Positions 26,149-35,450 of a stretch of 64,000 nucleotides of DNA are shown here, piece after piece. Source of the stretch: Aliivibrio sp. 1S175 (lineage in GTDB: Bacteria > Pseudomonadota > Gammaproteobacteria > Enterobacterales > Vibrionaceae); NCBI RefSeq assembly GCF_001690985.1, contig NZ_MAJS01000013.1, forward strand, positions 129,260-193,259, written 5' to 3'. How positions within the stretch are numbered: position 1 is the first letter of the stretch; every line of letters starts with the position of its first letter. A program made the translations under genes and the position numbers. The notes below the pieces were generated by a model. The model ran no database searches. It worked only from the letters and a program-made list of their open reading frames with translations, and was not told the DNA's origin.

Positions 26149-26925
26149 ATGATTACATACACTAAAAAACTGCAAATTTTCCTTATGTTCCTCATAGCTT
26201 GTGTTTTTATCGGCGGAATGATGTTGCTGTCTTTAAGCTCATCGATTAATAATAAAAACGAAACTATTGAGAAATTAACGAAGGCATTAATGACAGAAAA
26301 AATGATGGCAACATCATTGGAAGAATACAACGGTATAACCTCTCAATTAGAAAAGGAGATGCTTGAACTCTATGATAAAAATAACGTCTTACGCCGAGAT
26401 TTAAGTATGGTAAGTGAAAGTTTAGTAGAGAAAAATCTGACTATCAGCTTATTAGAACAGCAGTTACATAATGAACAACGTAAGCTGGCCCGTTATAAAT
26501 CGAATTACAATAGGAAAATGAAAACGCAATTAGCAAATGAACAAAAAAAGATGAATACCCAACTAGAAAAAGACCGAATCGCCTTACAATCTAAAGAGGC
26601 TGATCTTGAGCAACAACGTACAGAATTAGATAAATTAAAGAACACTCCTGTAGAAAAAACGGTAAGTGCTGAAGAGAAAAAAGCCATTGATGAGGAAAGA
26701 GTAGAATCATTGATGAAAAAATTTGATTCATACCAAGTAGATTTAAGTGTAGAGAATAAATGCGATAAAGATTATTTATATCGTTATAACGAAGCTAAAA
26801 GTACCCTAAGCCATATTAGAACTTACTTGCAAAAAAACCAAATGGACTCCAGTTATTATCATTTTGTTATTGCTAATGATACATCGATTACAGCTCAAAA
26901 CCGTCAGTTATGTATTGAAGATTAA
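26149..26925 (+). CDS. membrane-anchored coiled-coil protein
   Basis: This 258-residue protein has one N-terminal transmembrane segment (about 9-30) followed by a long charged coiled coil (about 35-175) rich in Glu, Lys, Gln and Leu. The C-terminal ~70 residues contain two cysteines (CDKDYLYRY and RQLCIED) that could form a disulfide. It is the last gene of the second secretion operon, 37 bases after the zinc-ribbon gene, and ends before a strong terminator. No family is recognised. A periplasmic scaffold or accessory role in export is possible but unsupported beyond context. The start ATG directly follows a 12-base palindrome, GAGAACGTTCTC, which also contains the only GAGA-type ribosome site. 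Confidence 0.75.
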   Translation: MITYTKKLQIFLMFLIACVFIGGMMLLSLSSSINNKNETIEKLTKALMTEKMMATSLEEYNGITSQLEKEMLELYDKNNVLRRDLSMVSESLVEKNLTISLLEQQLHNEQRKLARYKSNYNRKMKTQLANEQKKMNTQLEKDRIALQSKEADLEQQRTELDKLKNTPVEKTVSAEEKKAIDEERVESLMKKFDSYQVDLSVENKCDKDYLYRYNEAKSTLSHIRTYLQKNQMDSSYYHFVIANDTSITAQNRQLCIED

Positions 26926-26931
26926 CATCTT

Positions 26932-26966
26932 AAAAAGCCGATAAAAATTACGGTCATCGGCTTTTA
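26932..26966 (+). terminator. intrinsic terminator of second secretion operon
   Basis: A stem of AAAAGCCGAT with ATCGGCTTTT and a short loop lies seven bases after the coiled-coil gene and ends in a T-run. Confidence 0.8.
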
Positions 26967-26990
26967 TCTCTTTAATTATAATAAGCTACA

Positions 26991-27033
26991 AAAAAGCCCA
27001 CGTCTTACATTTAAATGGAACGTGGGCTTTATT
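26991..27033. terminator. bidirectional terminator between secretion operon and RTX gene
   Basis: AAAGCCCACG pairs with CGTGGGCTTT around a loop of about 18 bases, flanked by A-run and T-run. It can stop transcription from both sides; the minus-strand RTX gene ends 44 bases to the right. Confidence 0.8.
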
Positions 27034-27076
27034 TCATTAAAGTGAAAAATAAATAATCACAGTAATGACACTATAA

Positions 27077-30000
27077 TTACGCCATGTCATTTGGGTCTGC
27101 TATCGTAATTTGGTCTTCATCGCAATCACTCCAGATGGTAACTTCATCACCGGCACTGTTCGCAAAGGTATAGCCATTTAAGCTAGTGGTATCTATATTA
27201 CTGGCTTCATAAGCGTCTTTTAAAGCACTGTCCATAGATAATGGATTGCCGGTTAATTGCCAATGAGAACCATCGATATTAAGGGTTTCGACGCCTGAAC
27301 AAACAAACTGCCCATTTGCTTCTCCAGCACTCTCATTAACCAATATTTTATCTAATGCGATTTTCAATTCCGTATTAGAGGTATTAACCACCACGCCTTC
27401 GATTTCTTGGTAAGCCGTTTGTGTCATATCAATGACGTTATCTTGACCATCACTACCAACAACCATGACATCAAAGCCTTCGCCACCACTAAAGTGAACG
27501 GTTGCTCCATCGGTTGTGTTTATATCATCTTGGTCGAAAACTAAGGTGTCGTTGCCTGAACCAGCAAAGATCTGATCACTGCCTGAGCCGCCATCAAGAT
27601 AATCATTACCTTCTTGACCAAAAATAAGGTCATCGCCCGAGCCACCATCTAAGGTATCATTGCCTACACCACCATCAAGATAGTCATCATCATTACCACC
27701 AGAGAGTGAATCGTTCCCCTCTCCACCAGAGAGGTTATCTGCGCCAGAATCTCCTGATAATCGGTCATCACCTACATCACCATAAAGTGAATCGGCATTA
27801 CCACCACCAGATAAGGTATCGTCACCTTCTTGGCCATACAGTACATCATCTCCCGATCCACCTTGAAGAGTATCATTACCCTGTTCTCCCCAAAGGACAT
27901 CGTTTCCACTGTCACCTTTTAAGGTGTCATTACCATCGCCACCATACAGGCTATCATCGCCAGAGCCGCCAGAAACATAATCGTTACCAGAGTTCCCATA
28001 AAGCTGGTCATTATCGTTTTGACCAAATAATCGGTCATCCCCAACGCCACCATCAAGAATATCTGAACCTGAACCACCGTACAGTTTATCGTTGTCTTCA
28101 CCGCCAAAGAGCTGATCATTACCAGAGCCAGAAACTAAGGTGTCATTGCCACTGCCACCTTGCAATACGTCATGGCCAGAGCCTGAAGTTAGATTATCAT
28201 TACCTTCTCCACCATCAAGCGTATTGCTACCATCGCCAGCCTCAAGCGTATCTTCACCTAAACCACCGACCAAGGTATCATTACCTGATCCTGATTTAAG
28301 ATTATCGTTCCCTTCTCCGCCATCTAAGGCATTATTGCCACTAAGCGCTTCTAATCGGTCATCGCCGGCATCACCATACAATGAATCATCACCTGAACCA
28401 CCGTATAAAACATCGTCTCCATCATTCCCATGAAGAACATTGTTACCTGACTCGGCATGCAATTCATCCTGACCATCTCCCCCTGATAAATTATCGTTAC
28501 CAGAGCCTGCAAACAATTTATCCGTACCTGAACCTCCTTCTAACGTATCGTTTCCCTCTCCACCAGCAAGAACATCATCGCCCTCTTGACCTTGAAGTAA
28601 ATCAGCACCTTGACCGCCATCAAGATAATCAACACCACTGCCACTGGCTAAGGAATCATTTCCTTCGCCACCATATAAGGAGTCATCACCACTGCCTGAT
28701 ACTGCACTATCTGACCCACTGCCGCCAAATAAGGTGTTTGTCCCTTCTCCTAAATCAATGGTATTAGTGCCGGCTTCGCCGTAAACCGTATCATCGCCAG
28801 AGCCTGCGGTTATGGTATCGGTACCACCACCTGCGAATAAGGTATTATCGCCTTCGCCACCTTGAATGGTATCTGCCCCTTCGCCACCATAAAGCGTATC
28901 ACCAGCAGCACTTCCGACAAGAGTATCGTTACCTTCTCCGCCATACATTTGATGGCTGCCTGTTGCTGCAGCTATTAACGTATCATCGCCACCACCACCA
29001 ACGAGAGTATCTTGTCCATCATCGATTAATGTATCGTTGCCTTCTCCACCGGCTAAGAAATCATAGCCCTCACCGCCAACCAGAGTATCATCCCCATCCC
29101 CACCAAAGAGGCTGTCGTTACCCAATCCACCAGCAATATCATCATTCCCAGCGCCAGCATCAATACTGTCATCGCCCAAGCCGGCATCGATTACATCAGC
29201 CCCTGCTCCTGCATAAATCGTATCGTTGCCCTCGCCTGCAGTTATCGTATCTGTACCTGTACCACCATAAATCGTATCATTACCAGAACCGGCATCAATT
29301 TGGTTTGTACCAGAGTCTCCATAAATGGTGTCATCGCCTTCACCGGCAATCAATGTGTCGTTACCGGAACCTGCTGTTAAAATATCATCCCCTAAACCAC
29401 CCATTAAATGGTCATCGTTACTGCCGCCATGTAACTCATCATTTTCACTCGACCCAACAAGTTCATCATTGCCTTGCCCGCCAATAAGTACACTGCCATT
29501 TTCACCTGCATATAACGTATCATTGCCTTCTTCTCCGACCAGTCGATTATTACCGGTTTCACCATAGACAATATCGTCACCAGCGCCAGCATAAACAGCG
29601 TCGTTGCCCGAACCTGAATGAATGACATCAGCTCCACCACCTGAGAAAATAGCATCATCTCCAGCGCCTGTTTGAATCGTGTCTTGGCCTGAACCAGAAA
29701 AAACCTGGTCATTACCTTCACCTGTTACAACAGTGTTTTCCCCATCGCCGGCATACACAATATCGTCACCAGTACCAGTATCAATGGTATCAACGCCAGC
29801 ATCGGCATAGACCACATCAGCCCCTTGCCCCGTAGTGATTTGATTATCGCCAGAACCAGAATAAATGAGGTCATCACCCGCACCAGAGTCGATAACATCG
29901 TTGCCATAATCGGTATAAATTGTGTCATCCCCATCACCTGATACTATGGAATTATTGCCTATTTCACCAAAAACAGTGTCGTTTCCTTCACCTGAATCAA

Positions 30001-31414
30001 TAACATCATTACCACTACCCGCATAGATAACATCATCACCTGAGCCAGCATTAATAACATCATCCCCCTCATTGGCATGAAGAATATCATCACCAGAACC
30101 ACCATCTAATCTATCGGTTCCTTTTCCGCCAAAGAGTTGATCATTACCTTCTCCGCCAATAAGAACATCATCACCATCATCGCCATAAAGCTCGTCATCA
30201 CCAAGGCCACCAGTAATAGTGTCGTTACCTAATTCACCAAAAAGTAGATCATTACCTGCATCACCTGATAGTTGGTCATTTCCATCACCACCCAGTAATA
30301 AATCATTATCATCTTGTCCTGAAATTACATCATCGCCAGCGCCGCCTAAAACGAAATCGTCGCCCGCCCCCCCTTCAATAATGTCACTTCCTGCATCACC
30401 TTGTAGTTCATCGTTGCCTTCACCACCATAAAGTTGGTCAGAACCCGAACCACCAAGTAATAAGTCATTTCCTTCATCGCCATAAAGTACATCATCACCG
30501 TCATCACCGATAATAATGTCATCTCCCAAACCACCTTCAATACGATCATTCCCAAGCTCGCCTAGAAGAATGTCATTACCCGCATTACCAAATAAAGTAT
30601 CATCACCATCACTGCCTAACAGGGTATCGTTACCTTCGCCGCCGTGCAGTTCATCATCACCATTACCACCGATAAGCACATCATCGCCTTCTCCGCCATA
30701 TAAACGGTCGTCGTTTATATCACCATCGAGGAAATCATTGCCCGCCCCACCCATGATAAGATCTGAACCTTGCTGCCCAAAAATGGCATCATCACCATCA
30801 CCACCATCAATGCGATCGTCATAAATGTTATGAGCGACAAACTCGACCGCTTCAATGTCAGTAATTAGATCACCATTAGGATCTTTTAAGACAAAGTTAA
30901 TCACTTGATCGTTACTGATTTCATCACCCGTAAAGTTAATATCTAGGTTGACCTCTCCATTTTCATCAACAGGGGCTTGAACTGTTTTAATCACATTGCC
31001 ATCTTGATCCGTCAGCTCAATCGTCACCGTGGTTAATACCGTATTAAGCGTAAACTTGGTGGTAATATTGCCAACGTCATCAACTAAATAATTACCTAAT
31101 CGCGCGCCATGCGTCACTTCTTCTGCGGGCGTGTCTTCTGATGCTGTAAATTGATAAACAGATTGAGACGTTCCCCAACTATCACCGCCAGAGCCAGCGT
31201 CAGGGGTTTCTGAAGCATTGTCCTCAGGGGTATATTCTACATCGCCAAAAATAGTGTCTTTGCCTTCACCACCAGAAATAACGTCACTGCCCTCACCGCC
31301 AGCAATGTGATCGTCACCAGATAAACCCTCTACCTGATCACTACCTGATTGAGCATTTACATTATCATCTTCTGATGTGCCCGTGATTGTATCGTTATAT
31401 TTGGTTCCTTCCAT
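27077..31414 (-). CDS. RTX repeat protein, secreted calcium-binding matrix protein
   Basis: This 1445-residue protein is very acidic. A short RTX block (about residues 1-55) is followed by a ~140-residue beta-rich domain (about 80-200). Then comes an almost uninterrupted array of GGxGxDxxx nonapeptides (about 205-1285, on the order of a hundred repeats) and a ~150-residue non-repetitive C-terminal region expected to carry the type I secretion signal. RTX arrays fold into calcium-binding parallel beta rolls outside the cell. No enzymatic, pore-forming or lectin domain is evident, so a structural role is more likely than a toxin role. The start follows GAGAGG. The neighbouring PrtD/PrtE-type genes are the probable exporter. 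Open frames on the opposite strand here follow from the repeat composition and are not genes. Confidence 0.9.
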   Translation of the reverse strand: MEGTKYNDTITGTSEDDNVNAQSGSDQVEGLSGDDHIAGGEGSDVISGGEGKDTIFGDVEYTPEDNASETPDAGSGGDSWGTSQSVYQFTASEDTPAEEVTHGARLGNYLVDDVGNITTKFTLNTVLTTVTIELTDQDGNVIKTVQAPVDENGEVNLDINFTGDEISNDQVINFVLKDPNGDLITDIEAVEFVAHNIYDDRIDGGDGDDAIFGQQGSDLIMGGAGNDFLDGDINDDRLYGGEGDDVLIGGNGDDELHGGEGNDTLLGSDGDDTLFGNAGNDILLGELGNDRIEGGLGDDIIIGDDGDDVLYGDEGNDLLLGGSGSDQLYGGEGNDELQGDAGSDIIEGGAGDDFVLGGAGDDVISGQDDNDLLLGGDGNDQLSGDAGNDLLFGELGNDTITGGLGDDELYGDDGDDVLIGGEGNDQLFGGKGTDRLDGGSGDDILHANEGDDVINAGSGDDVIYAGSGNDVIDSGEGNDTVFGEIGNNSIVSGDGDDTIYTDYGNDVIDSGAGDDLIYSGSGDNQITTGQGADVVYADAGVDTIDTGTGDDIVYAGDGENTVVTGEGNDQVFSGSGQDTIQTGAGDDAIFSGGGADVIHSGSGNDAVYAGAGDDIVYGETGNNRLVGEEGNDTLYAGENGSVLIGGQGNDELVGSSENDELHGGSNDDHLMGGLGDDILTAGSGNDTLIAGEGDDTIYGDSGTNQIDAGSGNDTIYGGTGTDTITAGEGNDTIYAGAGADVIDAGLGDDSIDAGAGNDDIAGGLGNDSLFGGDGDDTLVGGEGYDFLAGGEGNDTLIDDGQDTLVGGGGDDTLIAAATGSHQMYGGEGNDTLVGSAAGDTLYGGEGADTIQGGEGDNTLFAGGGTDTITAGSGDDTVYGEAGTNTIDLGEGTNTLFGGSGSDSAVSGSGDDSLYGGEGNDSLASGSGVDYLDGGQGADLLQGQEGDDVLAGGEGNDTLEGGSGTDKLFAGSGNDNLSGGDGQDELHAESGNNVLHGNDGDDVLYGGSGDDSLYGDAGDDRLEALSGNNALDGGEGNDNLKSGSGNDTLVGGLGEDTLEAGDGSNTLDGGEGNDNLTSGSGHDVLQGGSGNDTLVSGSGNDQLFGGEDNDKLYGGSGSDILDGGVGDDRLFGQNDNDQLYGNSGNDYVSGGSGDDSLYGGDGNDTLKGDSGNDVLWGEQGNDTLQGGSGDDVLYGQEGDDTLSGGGNADSLYGDVGDDRLSGDSGADNLSGGEGNDSLSGGNDDDYLDGGVGNDTLDGGSGDDLIFGQEGNDYLDGGSGSDQIFAGSGNDTLVFDQDDINTTDGATVHFSGGEGFDVMVVGSDGQDNVIDMTQTAYQEIEGVVVNTSNTELKIALDKILVNESAGEANGQFVCSGVETLNIDGSHWQLTGNPLSMDSALKDAYEASNIDTTSLNGYTFANSAGDEVTIWSDCDEDQITIADPNDMA

Positions 31415-31446
31415 TTGGACCTCTCTATTATTAATAACAATTACAT

Positions 31447-31455
31447 TAAGTAGGA
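31447..31455 (-). promoter_or_regulatory. TCCTA-type -10-like element, RTX gene
   Basis: The minus strand reads TCCTACTTA 33 bases before the RTX start. A TTACGAAAAT sequence (31474-31483 on the plus strand as ATTTTCGTAA) lies upstream, as it does before the DUF3131/GH16 operon. Confidence 0.35.
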
Positions 31456-31557
31456 CTTCACAACACCGCTACCATTTTCGTAATATAAGGTTCGTTATAA
31501 ATAGAATAGGAATAAATAATTAGATATCCATAAATATTAAGACAAAGCGTAATTTAT

Positions 31558-32565
31558 TTAAAAAGAAAATGAATATGACAAACTAATGGCACCGTCAATA
31601 AATCGACCAGTATCATCGCCTCTGTCTGAGGAGTTCCATCGATTGCCTGAATAGTTATTATATTGAAGTGTAATTGTTCCTGGATGCCAATCAAAATAAC
31701 CAAAGCCATAGGTATAATCTGGATTCCATGGTTGTTGTTGATTTTTATCTAAATAATAAAAAGCAGTGCCATTAATATACCAATTCCCAAAAATAGAATA
31801 TTTGCATCCAAGTGATACCGTTTTATGACCATTTAAATATTCACTCGTCTCTAAATTGAAATACTCGTGGGTATAATTAAAATCAACCTGGCACCCGATA
31901 CTCCCTTCATCAGTAAACGTAAACCAATTAACCACAGGTTCTACTATTGGAAACTTCCAACCAAGAGACCACGTTCCTTGATTAAAATGAGTCATCGATT
32001 CACCCTCATCAGGACTGAATCTATTCCCCCCATAATTGGCGTAAACCAAGCTCAAGGTATAAGGGCGCCAATCACTGTAACCAAACACATACGTAAAATC
32101 AGGGTTCCACGTTTGCTGCTGGTCTTGGTCTATATAATGATATGCAGTTCCTGATACAAACCAACTGCCCAAAATACTGTATTTAAGCGACAATGTAAGG
32201 GTTTGATTGGTATTCGTAGGTCCTGATGTCGCACCTGCTGGAATATTTGCTGAGGGCGTATCTAATAATGGATAATTGTAGCCTACATTACCACTTAGCC
32301 CATGAAAGAAACCCTGTTCATCATCCCACTGCTCTATAGGGAAATAGAACGAACTTTGGACACCATTCCAGATATGTTCACCCTCTGTAGGGGGCGATTC
32401 AGAAGCTGAGCTATTTCTTGGTTCAGTAATATTTGGGGACGTCGGCGCGTTTTTGTGTTTCGCGCTATTTGATAAGTATTCATTAGAAATTGCAGATAAA
32501 GAAAAACACAACGGAAATATCAATCCACTGATCGGTAAAATGACTCGGTTGTATTTTATTGTCAT
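31558..32565 (-). CDS. outer-membrane beta-barrel protein with internal duplication
   Basis: The protein has about 335 residues from the internal ATG chosen here, which gives a normal signal peptide (hydrophobic stretch ending FSLSAIS). An upstream in-frame ATG at 32598 would add eleven hydrophobic residues, and its AGAGG lies too close to it. A Ser/Pro/Asn-rich linker is followed by alternating amphipathic strands and a terminal SYSFSF, typical of outer-membrane barrels. Two copies of one unit are clear: KYSILGSWFVSGTAYHY...WNPDFTY and KYSIFGNWYINGTAFYY...WNPDYTY. I recognise no named family. Position beside glycosyltransferase genes suggests polymer export or a surface role. Confidence 0.7.
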   Translation of the reverse strand: MTIKYNRVILPISGLIFPLCFSLSAISNEYLSNSAKHKNAPTSPNITEPRNSSASESPPTEGEHIWNGVQSSFYFPIEQWDDEQGFFHGLSGNVGYNYPLLDTPSANIPAGATSGPTNTNQTLTLSLKYSILGSWFVSGTAYHYIDQDQQQTWNPDFTYVFGYSDWRPYTLSLVYANYGGNRFSPDEGESMTHFNQGTWSLGWKFPIVEPVVNWFTFTDEGSIGCQVDFNYTHEYFNLETSEYLNGHKTVSLGCKYSIFGNWYINGTAFYYLDKNQQQPWNPDYTYGFGYFDWHPGTITLQYNNYSGNRWNSSDRGDDTGRFIDGAISLSYSFSF

Positions 32566-32640
32566 CAAGGCGTAAATCCATCCGTAGATAAGCCACATAA
32601 CCTCTTTTTCTTTATCAGAAATAAAAGAGCCTCGTCAATA

Positions 32641-32673
32641 AAATAAGTCCTCAATTTACTCGAAGACTTATTT
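32641..32673 (-). terminator. hairpin after the GT2 gene at 32723
   Basis: AAATAAGTC pairs with GACTTATTT, with further TC/GA pairing, about 50 bases after the GT2 stop codon on the minus strand. Flanking T/A runs fit a rho-independent terminator between this gene and the beta-barrel gene. Confidence 0.55.
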
Positions 32674-32722
32674 ATTAATGTACTTATTGTAATCTAGGAT
32701 GCTATTGCTACAAAAACAACTA

Positions 32723-34000
32723 TCAAGCCATGGCTGGTTGTTGTTTTGTTTTTGTTTTTGCTTTATCAAACCACACTTTCAATGCTTTTGGAGACATTAT
32801 TTTTGGATCTCCCAATTGATAATCTTCAGCATTCATAAGCTCTGGAGGCAGAATATCAATAATCAATTCGAGATCTTTATAAGAGGTCACTTCTTTATCA
32901 AAAATGGCTGCCATTTCATTATTGTGTTCGGCATTTCTGGCTCTAACTGCCTTAACTAAACCATCAAGTAATGTATACCATGTCGTCATTGGACCTTGAG
33001 TAATTGAAGCGGATTCCGCAGCTGAATCAATAAAAGCAAACGGCACTGTCATTATCGATTTATTTTGTTCCATGGAAGCTAAAATCCAATCGGTATCAAA
33101 CGAAAAATCATACACTGTTGGTGCTTTTAATATATCAACAAGTGCATCGTGGCTATACAGTTTAAACGCCGCTTGAGTGTCTTTAATTCCTTGGGTAAAT
33201 ATTTGCGAACCAATCATACGCTGCATATGACGTAGGGTTTTAATGCCAACTCCCCAGCGCTCCTCCTGTTTAACAAGGATAGACTCTTTATGCTTACGAT
33301 TGCCTAAAATAACCTGTGTATTATTTTCAATATAAGGGGCAAGTAACAAACCAAGTTGTCCTAAATGAACGGAATTATCCGCATCAGTATAAACAACACA
33401 ATCCATGCCATCCTCTAATGCTTTTTGACAACCAAGGATAATTGCTCCGCCTTTTTTCGACTCATCAACATGGTGAAGGTTCTGTAATGGTCCTGTCTCT
33501 GTCGGTATGGCATCATTTAACCGCATTACGTTTACTTGATCTTTAGCATCACTTTCCTGCGCTATTTTATTTGCAATATCGAAGCTATGGTGCGGACAAC
33601 CATCATCAACTGGATAGAGTTTCCAGTGCACACCTGTGCCTTCTGTAATCCAACTTAATTGTTCTATTTTAGTGATTAATGAATTTTCCCCATTAGGGTT
33701 TATTTTCGATCTTTTATTTAATCGATGATGTTCTCCCCACATAGCAAAAACAATACCAACGGTTAATGGCGTTGTTATATTCATGAGCAGCCGGCGAGAC
33801 TCTACTAATTTAACCGCTAATTTAAACATAAGTGGGGGTGATTCTAATTCTAGAAATGATTTATATTCTGAGACAGAGATATTTTCAAATGAATTTAATT
33901 TATCGGCTAATAACAATAATTCTTTTTGATCTTTCTCGCAGGTTAAATCAAATGAATTATTTGAATGAGTCATGATATTTAAAATGGTTTTATTATCCAT
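32723..34000 (-). CDS. family 2 glycosyltransferase, cytoplasmic
   Basis: This 425-residue protein has no membrane segments. From about residue 75 it has a GT-A fold pattern: a TVGIVFAMWGEH strand, DDGCPHHS, a KGGAIILGCQKAL segment and the metal-binding YTDADNS motif, then ILGNRKHKES. This resembles the dolichol-phosphate mannosyltransferase/GT2 type, with a ~70-residue N-terminal extension of unknown role. The sugar donor and acceptor cannot be told. It is divergent from the PP2C/STAS operon and shares its intergenic promoter region. A GGAAGG ribosome site is present. It may make a precursor or primer for the GT2/DUF3131 polysaccharide; that is inference from position. Confidence 0.8.
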   Translation of the reverse strand: MDNKTILNIMTHSNNSFDLTCEKDQKELLLLADKLNSFENISVSEYKSFLELESPPLMFKLAVKLVESRRLLMNITTPLTVGIVFAMWGEHHRLNKRSKINPNGENSLITKIEQLSWITEGTGVHWKLYPVDDGCPHHSFDIANKIAQESDAKDQVNVMRLNDAIPTETGPLQNLHHVDESKKGGAIILGCQKALEDGMDCVVYTDADNSVHLGQLGLLLAPYIENNTQVILGNRKHKESILVKQEERWGVGIKTLRHMQRMIGSQIFTQGIKDTQAAFKLYSHDALVDILKAPTVYDFSFDTDWILASMEQNKSIMTVPFAFIDSAAESASITQGPMTTWYTLLDGLVKAVRARNAEHNNEMAAIFDKEVTSYKDLELIIDILPPELMNAEDYQLGDPKIMSPKALKVWFDKAKTKTKQQPAMA

Positions 34001-34044
34001 ATTCCGCCCTTCCTTTTTTAATACTTAATCATTATTTCTAAAAA

Positions 34045-34052
34045 AGAATAGG
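34045..34052 (-). promoter_or_regulatory. -10-like CCTATTCT, GT2 gene
   Basis: The minus strand reads GCCTATTCT, 45 bases before the GT2 start. It is a weaker relative of the TCCTA family. Confidence 0.25.
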
Positions 34053-34129
34053 CAAGGTAAGGGAGAAAACCAGTAAAATGAAACAAAAATAAAAAATAGT
34101 TTATTTACCCTTGATTACGGAAAAATATA

Positions 34130-34138
34130 TCCTAGGCT
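34130..34138 (+). promoter_or_regulatory. TCCTA-type -10-like element, PP2C/STAS operon
   Basis: TCCTAGGCT lies 59 bases before the PP2C gene. GATTACGGAAAAAT (34113-34126) just upstream matches the TTACG-type motif seen at other operon heads. Confidence 0.35.
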
Positions 34139-34196
34139 AGATAAAAGTATTCAATTACATACTTATAATTAAAGGCCATCAAGAAAAGGATTTTAA

Positions 34197-35450
34197 ATGG
34201 AATACATTTTAATAGTAGACGATGATCCTGTCAGCCTTTTGTTTATGTCATCCCTATTAAAACGTTGTGGATATCAGATAATCTCAGCAAAAAATGGATT
34301 AGAAGCTCTGACCATTTTAACTGAGAAACCACAAATTCAGTTTGTCTTGAGTGATTGGATAATGCCAGAAATGGATGGCATTGAATTATGTAAAAAATTA
34401 AAAGAGCTTGAGTTCGACCGTTATATTTTCTTTGTTTTACTCTCAGGAAAAGATGACAAATTATCCGTCATTAACGGTATTAATGCCGGAGCTGACGATT
34501 TCATCGTAAAAGGAACGGATGTTAAAGAATTGGAAGCGCGTGTAAAAGCCGGCTTTAGAACCTTAGAGTTACACAATAAGCTTACGGATAAAAACCAAGA
34601 ACTCGATTTAGCTTACGCCACGATTAGAAAAGATCTCGACTCCGCAGGGGATCTCATACGACAACTATTACCAACACAAACCAATTTTGCGGGTGTTGAG
34701 CTAAATTACATGTCGATTCCAAGTGCTCAAATTGGTGGAGATATGCTGGGATATATGCAACTAGATCCTGAACATCTCGCTTTTTATCTTTTTGATGTCG
34801 CGGGACATGGCGTCTCATCCGCATTAATGTCTTTTTCTGTTCAACAAAGCTTATCAATTATCGAAGGCCCATCTTCTATTGTGAAAGACATAAATAATCA
34901 AATAACGCCACCGGAAGAAGTTATCAATAAATTAAATAAGCTTTATATCAGTGATGACAAAATTCAACTCTATTTCACGATGATCTATGCCGTACTCAAT
35001 GTAAAAACAGGCGATATGCATTACTGCTCAGCGGGGCACCCCCCTTTAGTTTGGTTACACAACGATTCAAAAAAAGCCGAACTTATCGGCCATGACAATT
35101 TTGTCGTAGGTGCCTTTGATTTTGTTGATTATCAATCATCACAAATAAAGCTCTCTCCAGGCGACAAAATTTGGGTCTATTCTGATGGAATAACCGAAGC
35201 TGAAAATAAACAAGCCACAAAGCAATTTACCGAGAACGGGCTTAGAAAATCTATTATGGATATAAGCTCCCACCCTACTCATTTACAAACCGAGCTACTC
35301 GTTAATAGAGTACGAACATGGCAAGAATCGAATACGTTCGAAGACGATGTCAGTGTTCTTGCTGTCGAGTGGAAAGGCAAATTCAAACAAGAGGATGACT
35401 CATGCAATACGAAATTAACGACCAAGGTAAATGCACAATTCTTCAGATAA
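34197..35450 (+). CDS. response regulator with PP2C (RsbU/SpoIIE-type) phosphatase domain
   Basis: The protein has 417 residues. An N-terminal receiver (about 1-120; Asp53 in LSDWIMP, acidic triplet VDDDP) is joined by a coiled linker (about 125-160) to a PP2C-type Ser/Thr phosphatase (about 165-395). Metal-binding signatures are present: QIGGDML, FDVAGHG, YSDGITEAEN and EDDVSVLAVEW. It should dephosphorylate the STAS protein encoded next, its activity being set by receiver phosphorylation, as in HsbR- and CrsR-type partner switches. Its last 49 bases overlap the STAS gene in another frame. The kinase that phosphorylates the receiver is not adjacent. Confidence 0.92.
   Translation: MEYILIVDDDPVSLLFMSSLLKRCGYQIISAKNGLEALTILTEKPQIQFVLSDWIMPEMDGIELCKKLKELEFDRYIFFVLLSGKDDKLSVINGINAGADDFIVKGTDVKELEARVKAGFRTLELHNKLTDKNQELDLAYATIRKDLDSAGDLIRQLLPTQTNFAGVELNYMSIPSAQIGGDMLGYMQLDPEHLAFYLFDVAGHGVSSALMSFSVQQSLSIIEGPSSIVKDINNQITPPEEVINKLNKLYISDDKIQLYFTMIYAVLNVKTGDMHYCSAGHPPLVWLHNDSKKAELIGHDNFVVGAFDFVDYQSSQIKLSPGDKIWVYSDGITEAENKQATKQFTENGLRKSIMDISSHPTHLQTELLVNRVRTWQESNTFEDDVSVLAVEWKGKFKQEDDSCNTKLTTKVNAQFFR

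Noticed and set aside
27706-29487. Several long plus-strand reading frames rich in His, Arg and Tyr or Ser and Pro opposite the RTX gene.
   Set aside because: They mirror the nine-codon RTX repeat on the other strand, have no ribosome sites and encode only repeat-derived low complexity.
27600-30800. Regular ~27-base periodicity that could suggest a CRISPR-like array.
   Set aside because: The period is the RTX nonapeptide in a continuous coding frame; there are no conserved repeats with unique spacers and no cas genes.
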